From contig JAIGNY010004302.1 in assembly GCA_020152595.1 (NCBI GenBank), positions 60,001 through 124,000 on the forward strand: a stretch of 64,000 nt of DNA, written 5' to 3'. The DNA comes from Chiridota heheva (Eukaryota > Echinodermata > Holothuroidea > Apodida > Chiridotidae). The notes under the pieces were generated by a model. It was given only the letters and a program-made list of their open reading frames with translations. It had not been told where the DNA came from and did not search any database. Shown here one piece after another: positions 53,601 to 62,600 of this stretch (position 1 is its first letter; every line of letters begins with the position of its first letter). Both the position numbers and the translations under genes were made by a program.

Positions 53601-56600
53601 TTAGCTCCCAGGTTTGAATTCGGCCTGTGAACTATCAGTCATATTTTCCAGCTTGCAAAGCTAAGGTCCTGGGTTTCATTTCTGGTCCGTGGTCAATCAG
53701 TCATAGTATCAGCTTGCCAAGCTTAGGTCCTAGGTTTGAATCCCAGCCCGTGGTCTATCAGTCATAGTATCAGCTTGCCACCTTAGGTCCTAGGTTTGAA
53801 TCCTGTTCCGTGGTCAATCAGTCATAGTATCAGCTTGCCATGCTTATGTTTGAATCCCAGCCCGTGAGTTATCAGTCATAGTATCAGCTTGCCAAGCTTA
53901 GGTCCTAGGTTTGAATCCCAGCCCGTGGTCTATCAGTCATAGTATCAGCTTGCCACCTTAGGTCCTAGGTTTGAATCCTGTTCCGTGGTCAATCAGTCAT
54001 AGTATCAGCTTGCCATGCTTATGTTTGAATCCCAGCCCGTGAGTTATCAGTCATAGTATCAGCTTGCCAAGCTTAGGTTCTAGGTTTGAATCCCGGCCTG
54101 TGAGCTATCAGTCATAGTATCAGCTTGCTAAGCTTGGGTTTTAGGTTTGAATCCCAGCCCGTGAGTTATCAGTCATAGTATCAGCTTGCCAAGCTGAGGT
54201 CCTGGGTTTGATTCCTGGTCCGTGGTCAATCAGTCATAGTATCAGCTTGCCAAGCTTAGGTTTGAATCCTGGCCCGTGAGCTATCAGTCATAGTATCAGC
54301 TTGCCAAGCTTAGGTCCTAGGTTTGAATCCCAGCCTGTGAGCTATCAGTCATAGTATCAGCTTGCCAAGCTGAGGTCCCGGGTTTGAATCCCAGCCCGTG
54401 AGCTATCAGTCATAGTCTCAGCTGGTGATGAAAGGATATAACGTACCCAATTTACCTACTTACCAAATAATTAAAAAGAAGAAAGGTTAAGAGTTTTAAA
54501 TTCTGCATTGCTGTTTTTTTAAGTATCAGTGGGAAGTGGTTGATGTGATTCACTTACAGGTGCAAGCAAACAAATTTCAAAAAGTTTTCCCCTTGCCAAG
54601 GAAGTTTGGTGAAGATAGGATATAGCGTCTTTACCAGTCTGGTTTGTACCCCCAATCGGGAGAACAGTTTTGTTCTCCTGGTTAAAGGATCCTTAACATA
54701 AGTATCCCACAATGCATCTATTCAAACTTTGTATAGGAATAATATAAGAATCAAACACATTTCGAGCGCTGGGAACTCAACCACTGCCAAGGGTTCATAT
54801 TTTTCATCTCAATTTTAAATAATGGCATATGAATGATCTTTTCACCGTACGCTTTTAAAATTCACTGTGCGGTTTTCGAGAAATTTGAAGAAAAGTGATG
54901 AATTCTTATTATGTGTTACCGTTAGGTAATCGCGCTTTAACAAGGTTTTCTGAAATCATGAGAAATAACTTGAGGATTTGTGAAAATTGTTTAGCAATAA
55001 CTGCGTGATAGTAACGAAGTTGTTTTACTTTTGCGAAATTGAACATGAACAAAGCAAACTTTGTTACAAACCTTCAATGAAACGACTGATAAACGTCTAT
55101 GACTGAAACTTCACAATAAAAATGGCGGCTTCCATATATCACTGTAAGCTCAGTGCGCATGCTTGAATCTCCCAATCGGGGATTATTGAGTACCCCGATT
55201 GACGGTACAAACCGAACTGTGTACCCTTGTCTCACTAGTACATCCCCTGCTTAAAATTGAGAATGCTGAGACCAGCACTAAGATGAAACAATGCCGCCGC
55301 CGCTGGTATCAGCATTACTTATGTTTTCCTTTATTTCCAAACCACAAGTATGGTGTCAGTTTCAAAGCTCTCTGGCCAAATCCTTTTGGCAAACAAAGGG
55401 TGTCTTTGTTTGTGTTTGCTATTTAGGGGGAAAATGTGGAAGAGTATCTTTTGATATGGCTGGTAGCAAGAAGTAAGTTAATTTGGTGGAAAGTTTGTTC
55501 ATTTGTAATAAGAAAATTTTTGTGGAAATTTTAAAGCAGGCAGTATAGTAATGCATCAGTCCATTTATCCGTCTGTCCACATCTATTGTCCGTCCGGCCT
55601 CATGCATTGTTCAGCTATTAGGAAACAAAAGATTGCTACCCTAGGAAAGGAGTTCCAACTATTTTTATGAAAATAAATTTCTATAAAAGAGTACTAATTC
55701 ATTCCAGACTTGAATAGCAGCAATTAAAGTATTAAAGTATTTGTTCTGGGATAAAAAAACTTGAATGATAGAGCTAATGACTGAATGGAATAGATAAGAA
55801 AGTGTGTTGCAAATGAGTAGCTAAAAACATAAGTTGTCGCTTGAATAAAGTGGAAGACTTATGATAATCTGCAAATTATTCTGTACTAAGTTTTCATTCT
55901 AATTTGGTAGATAGATCAGCCCTATCTGGTTTATAAGGGGAAAAATTAAGCATGTTGGTATTGGAAGTGTCAGATTTACGTGAAGGCTGGAGAGGGGGCA
56001 CTAGTGCAATGGAGTGAGTGGAGGTTACAGTGAAGGTTTAAATGGTGAGTTAAGAGTATATTTGTTAAATGAGTGGATGGCAAAAGGTGGGTTGGGGTAG
56101 TATGTGAATGGGGATGTTAGGTGAATAGGGAATGTTAGGTGAATGAGGGAATGTTGAGGAATAGAGGATGATAGGTGAATAGAGGATGGTAGATGAACGG
56201 AGGATGGCATGTGAAGGGAGGGTGGTAGGTGAATGGGGCATGTTGAGTTGATAGAAGTGAGGGAATGAGAGTTGAAAAGAATGATGGGTGAAAGATGGTA
56301 GAATGGTTGGTAGATGTAGGAACTAGGATGAAAGGTGGAATGGCATGGGGGACAGGATGTGATAAAATGTGGGACAGGGTGGGATGGCATCTCAGACAGG
56401 GTGGCATGTGGGACAGGGTACCATGGAATGTGGGACAGGATGCCATGGCATATAGAACAGGGTGGGACAGGGTGAAATGGCATGTGAAATAAGGTAGTGT
56501 CATGGCCTGTATGACAGGCTGGGATGGCATGTGGGACAAGGTGGGATGGCATGGGGGACAGAGTGTAATGACAAGTGAGACAGGATGGCATGTTGTCTGG

Positions 56601-59600
56601 ATTTCAGGTGGGATGGGACAGGGTGGGATAGGATGGAATGGCCTGTAGGACAGGGTGGGATGACATATAAGACAGGGTGGGATAGCATGTGGGATAGGAT
56701 GGAATGGCCTGTAAGACAGGGTGGGATGGCATGTGGTACATGGAAGGATGCCATTTGGGATAGGGTAGGATGGTGCAGGGAGGGATAGGATATGGGACGA
56801 GGTGGCCTATTATATGGGACAGGAAGGGATGACATGTGGGACAGGGTGGCATGGGACAGGGTGGCAAGGTATATGGGACAGGGTGGCAAGGCATATGGTG
56901 GGATGTCATCTTGATATCAGGAGTAATGGCATACAGGTCATGTTGTGGGATGGTATCTGGATCTCCGGTATGATTTCCTGTAGGGAGGGATATAGGATGG
57001 AACATCCTGCAGAACAGATGGTGGGATGGCAGTTGTGACATAGGGTGGAAAGCATGTTATTAGCGGTGAGGGGATTTGTATCATTTGTGATGTCTGGTTA
57101 TGTTTATGATATTCTGCACCCCAAAGGTCTCCAATTTAGTGTGAGACTCAAACTAGATACGACCTCATTTTCGGCTGAGGGCACCTTTAATCTACTACCT
57201 GCATTGGTATCATATATTAATCTTCTTTTTTTTCCTTTCCAGAACAATCAACGAAAATGAAGTACCTTTTTAGAGATGCACGGTACTTTTAATCAAAAGT
57301 AACAACTTTGAGAATATATCTCTTGCCAAAGCAAAGGTGGGTGCTTTTATTTATCAGTTGTTAACCTTGGGAAACTTTGAACTATGTTGTAATGGTAACT
57401 ATAAGCACATGTGTCCCAGAGTTCCAATTTTGTCCAGAGTAGATTTGTTAATCATTTCCCCCTAAAATATCTTTGGCTTCTCGGACTGTAGTACTTGTGG
57501 TTTTGAGTTTGTGTTTTAAGTTTTACTTGAAAGTTACAAGATTTCTCCAATTTGCTTAAATCTTTAGAGGGGAGGTGTTTATTTGGTGGGTTTATATAAT
57601 ACTTACGATGTCCATTGTGAAAAGTGATCACCAGTGATGTGTATCTTGAATTTGCAAGAAAATAGCACACTCAATTTTTAATTCTTTAAAGTTCTTAAGT
57701 TACTAAGCAAATTATCATTACCACGTTTTTTTTGAGAGAAAAATCATTTTCTCATATTTTGATTTGTTATTTAACTCTGAATTGATATCAAATGCAAGCA
57801 TCTTAGGTCATGTATCAGTATCATGACTTGAGAATATATACACTGGGAGCTGGGATCTACAATCACTTTCTCAACTTCCCGGAATGAGATGACCAAAAAA
57901 AATTTCCAGGCATACCTAATTATTTAAGGTCAGGTAACATAGTTTTTGCCATTCTCTAAGAGAAAGCTAACTTAGCTTTGAATGTAGATAGATGGTAGGG
58001 TTTTCTAACAAAACTTTTTACCACAACTTAGATTTGGCCCTGCACTTACAGAAGTCAGTGCCAAGTTGGTTTCAGATTGATTTTTCAGTCCCTGTTCTGA
58101 CATTCATTGTATGTATTTTTTGTTGCAGGGGGTGTGGTCAACGTTGCCTTTCAATGAACAGCGACTGAACCAAGCCTATAGAGAGTGTCGGCACGTTCTC
58201 CTCGTCTTTTCTGTCAAAGAAAGCGGAAAATTTCAAGGTTAGCAATATGTCGTGACTAACACTAATTAATATTCGTAATATATTCAAGAAAAATATGTGA
58301 TCCCATTCTGATGCATAGTCTGTTTGTTCCATCTTGTGTAATCACATCATAGTTTCTGCCATAAAGGATTAAATCCTTTGTAATCAATCAGAAACAGGAG
58401 TTTGGATCTCCTTTTGTTAAAGTATATTCCTTTTTCTATTTAAATTTCCCAACTGTAACTTCTTCAGTATGGATAATTTATTAGCAGTAGGAACTGTGGA
58501 AGACATTGAAGAAATGAGAGTGAAAATTAAGAGGATTTATTTTAGAGAATAGGTCTGTTAATTGTTATCAAGAAATTTGTTAAGATAATTTAATTAAAAA
58601 AAATGTAAGAACTTTGGGACAATGATAGTTATAGAAATAATACTTAGTATTCTTGTTCAAAAATGATCAAAACAAGACAATATCATAAAGATAATCATTG
58701 TCAAAGAAATTTTTTCATTTATGATTTTACTGTTATTTAAAATTATTGCAACTACCAACATTAGGCTTTGCCCGTCTGCGATCACAGTCGAAAAGGGATG
58801 GACCAGTGGTGAGCTGGGTTCTACCTTACGGTATGAACCGCTCTATGCTAGGAGGTGTCTTTAAGGTGGACTGGATAACCAGGTTCGTACGTCATGCTTC
58901 TTATTTCTCCATTTTCTTAGTCTCATTTTAAAGGAGATAGTGGCGTAAAGTGAGGGATAATTTTTGTCAATTTATGTAGATTTTAATTAATAGAAGTCTC
59001 ATCACAAGGTCTGTTTTTACAGAACTTTTTATCCATTGTGCGCAAGCAAACAAATTCCATAAAGTCTTGAGAAAACACATACAAATTTTGATTACTTGGG
59101 TCAGGATTTATTTAGTAATGTTTATGATATTCCATACCTGATTTATTATGAGACTCATCTTTAATACGTGCTCACTTTTTGGCCGCCAGCTCCTTTTAGT
59201 ACTTTTCCCACTTTGTTTAGTATGAACGATGACATTACATAGAGAAAATGTACAGTGAAAGTTTGCTTACAAGACCAAATAAATGATGACAAATTCTATT
59301 AAAAGTCTGGCAAATCACACTTTTTGCAACAGTTGAATAAGTTACCCCTAAAGGTACGTGGACACATTAGCATAATTTCTAAATTTGTTAAAAGTTATCA
59401 TTACGCAATAAAAACAAAAATCTGACTGTTTTTACAGTGTTTTTAATCTCAGCCATCGATTTGCATATACTGTGCAAATTTTGTAATATATTATAGTGTG
59501 ACCTTGATATTTTCTGTAAATTCTTTCTTTTTAAAATGTCTGTCATAATTCTTTAAAGTGGTGCAGCAAATTATGACCAAAAGTGTTTTGAGTCTTTTCT

Positions 59601-62600
59601 ACTAATCAAATTTAGACTTTCCCATGATTTTCAGTGTCCAAGATTTAGGAAAGAATTTGTATTGCAATTATGTATAAAGCATTAAAGAAAATTATGATTT
59701 ATGAGTTGGCTTTAAAAATTGAGAACGAAATTTTGAATTTTATTTGATGAAAGTTACATCTAGTCACTGCTCTCAGTTTAAAGTTTGCTTGTTCAATTAT
59801 CATCCAGTAATTTCTGAAAATTTTAAAGAGAGAGAAATTTGTAATTGAAATGAATAGTGTATTAGGGCCATTGTGACAGACTGCGGAATGGCCCACCATT
59901 CTCCATTCTGTAACGGTTGTGACAGACAGTGGAATGGCCCATTACATTCATGTTGATTTATTTGGCATCTGTTTCATTTTACCTTGATCCTCTTAGATCC
60001 CTGCTGTTCTGTTATGATTAGAATCGAATTACAGTTTCTGTACTTGTACTTTTGTGACATTTTGTGTGTTGATATTGGTATTTGATAACGATAGTTGTCT
60101 TTGTTTCTTACAGACATGATTTACCTTTCACCAAGTGTGCTCATCTTTATAATTCCTGGAATGAAAACAGGCCTGTAAAGATTGGTAGAGATGGACAGGT
60201 AATACAACTTGTTATTTCTGGGTTTTTTATACTTTTTTGCTTGATAAGAGAATTATCATGATATTCATCAGAAAGTGTAAAATCATGTGAAACATTTTCA
60301 TGCAGTTATTCAACGATTAAATGCAAGTTTAGAGAAGGAAAATATAAGACTTTTAAAAGCTGACATGGAATGACTATTCTTAATATCACCTACTTACCTC
60401 CTCCTATGCTCAGCACTTCTCCTCAGTATCTTTTCACCTCTGACATGATTTAATCTTTCTGGAAGTTTGACCTTCACTGTCATGGTGCCGTTAAATCTCA
60501 CCAAACAAAAACCTTCAATTTAAAGGATTAGTTAAGGGGTCAAGCAAGTCCTATTTTAAATGATTTTTTTTTTCTCACCGATGCACCTCCTCTCTATCCC
60601 AACTTTCCGACTTTTAAGTTCTCGTATTTCTCTCAATCTCCCCGTATTCTTTCCTTTCTACCTGTAGAATGATCTAACCTCTCAGGCACAATTTGATCCT
60701 CGTTGTCGTGGTGCCGTTAAGCCCTTATTAAACAAACAAACAAACAACAAATGAAGCAAAATGGTGAAGAAAACATACAAATTTCTTATTCTATTAAGGA
60801 GATATTAATGGTATTATTTGTGTAGAAACGACTGAAATCAAAACTAGTTGTGACGTCACAGCCTCCGATTCCTCAGTCTTTATATATTCTATCTTATTTT
60901 GTCCTAAGCTTTTGTGACTTAAAAACTATTGGATAGGTCTGAAAATTAGTAAAACAGAATTTAGCTTGAGTAATTTTGATTTGCTACCGGAAAAAAGTTC
61001 AAGGAAAAGTAATTCAAATAGTACAAAAGGTTTCCCTTACTCTACCAGCTTTTTTTCGAAAATGCGCTCAGGAGGTGGAGTCAAAGATGGGACACCCAAA
61101 ACAGAGATACTATCACTGCATGGTAGAGTTAGTGTTAATCAAGGGCTGATTGTTGAAGGTCTTCTGTCTTCCAAGCAGCAGAGTCGGGCTCCCAAAATGG
61201 TAATAATATTGCCACGTAGTAGAGTAAGGGTTCAAAACCATTCAAAAGGTCTGAAAAGAAGTAAAACAGAATCTAGCTTGAGTAATTATAATTTACTACT
61301 GTACCTGAAGAAAGGTTGAGGAAAAGTAATTGAAATTGTACAACAGTTTAATAAATTTTTTACTGAAAATCTTTTCTCTAAAAATGAGTACTGAACTAAT
61401 CCTTTAACATTAGTAGGGGGAGAGTTCCAAGAAAGGGGTAGAAAAAACAATTTGAGTCGCAAGAGGACATACATGTACACATAGGACATAGTGTGTTAAA
61501 GAAATGTTGTGTCATTAGAGGTAGGTTGCGGGGAGGACATCATATCTAGGAGGGAGTATCAGTATTCAGATATGACCTGTTGAGAGCAATGTGATTTCCT
61601 ATCTCTTCTCTCAAACTTTCCATTCTGATTATACTCTACCACATGCACTTTTCCACCTAAACTTTTGCACCTTTTTCATTTTGAGGGATTTTCTCTTGTG
61701 ACTGCTTTTGGTGAGATTGTTCTTTTAATTTTTCCCTCCCGTTGTGACCAGGCCCTCGCGCCATATTCGGTAAATGTACAATGGATCTTGTATAGTAGTT
61801 TTGCGACTTTTTTTCTAGTTGCTTTGGGTCTCCAGGCCCTCGGTATTTTCTTTCCAACATGACCAAACGTTTCTGCCTTGACCTTGACTCTCTATTCCCT
61901 CCCCGTGACCCACCTGCTACCTCCATTGATCATTCCTCAGCCACCAGTCTCTAAAATCTTAATCATTCAGGGCACCAACAAACCAAAGAGTTTCCCCCTT
62001 CCTCATCCACAAGGCGCTCCACGGCCTTGTTGGTACCCTCCCCAAGCTGTCTACCCTCAGATCCAGCGACACCAGGGACACTCAAGCCATCACCACCCTC
62101 CTCACCACCAAAACCTAGCTAATACTGGTATCAACATAACAGTCACTCCCTACCGTTTCCTGAACTCCAGCGAAGGCGTCATCAGAACCAGGAACATTGA
62201 CTACTTGATCAATGAAGACCTCGTTGAGGAACCTGCCATCCAACACGTCACTGTGGCCCGTCATCTTTTCCTCAAGAGCGACAGTGCTGAAACACCCACC
62301 AATAACATCTTCTCGACTTGTCAAAAAAAAAAAAAATCAACACAGCCCACCATTAAAATCCACATGTATGAACATACTTCTTGTCCAATTTTCAAAAACA
62401 AACACTTCCAAAAAAAAAAGGGACTGATCCAAAGAAAGTACAGACCAACCCAGAAACAACAGATCTTCCTCCAGATAACCCCCCACCTTATGGTGTACAA
62501 CAGAAACAATTATAATAACACCCACAACATTATACAATGGAAGATCAGGAGTCACCTTATGGTGTACAACAGAAACAATTATAATAACACCCACAACATT

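Noticed and set aside
53567..54425. CRISPR-like array of repeats and spacers
   Set aside because: Unit variation is spread along the whole unit with no constant repeat/unique spacer alternation, and the DNA is animal.
56025..57041. Minus-strand frames of 129-188 residues rich in Cys, His, Pro and Ser
   Set aside because: They translate the purine-rich minisatellite in all three frames; the apparent motifs are just the repeat unit.
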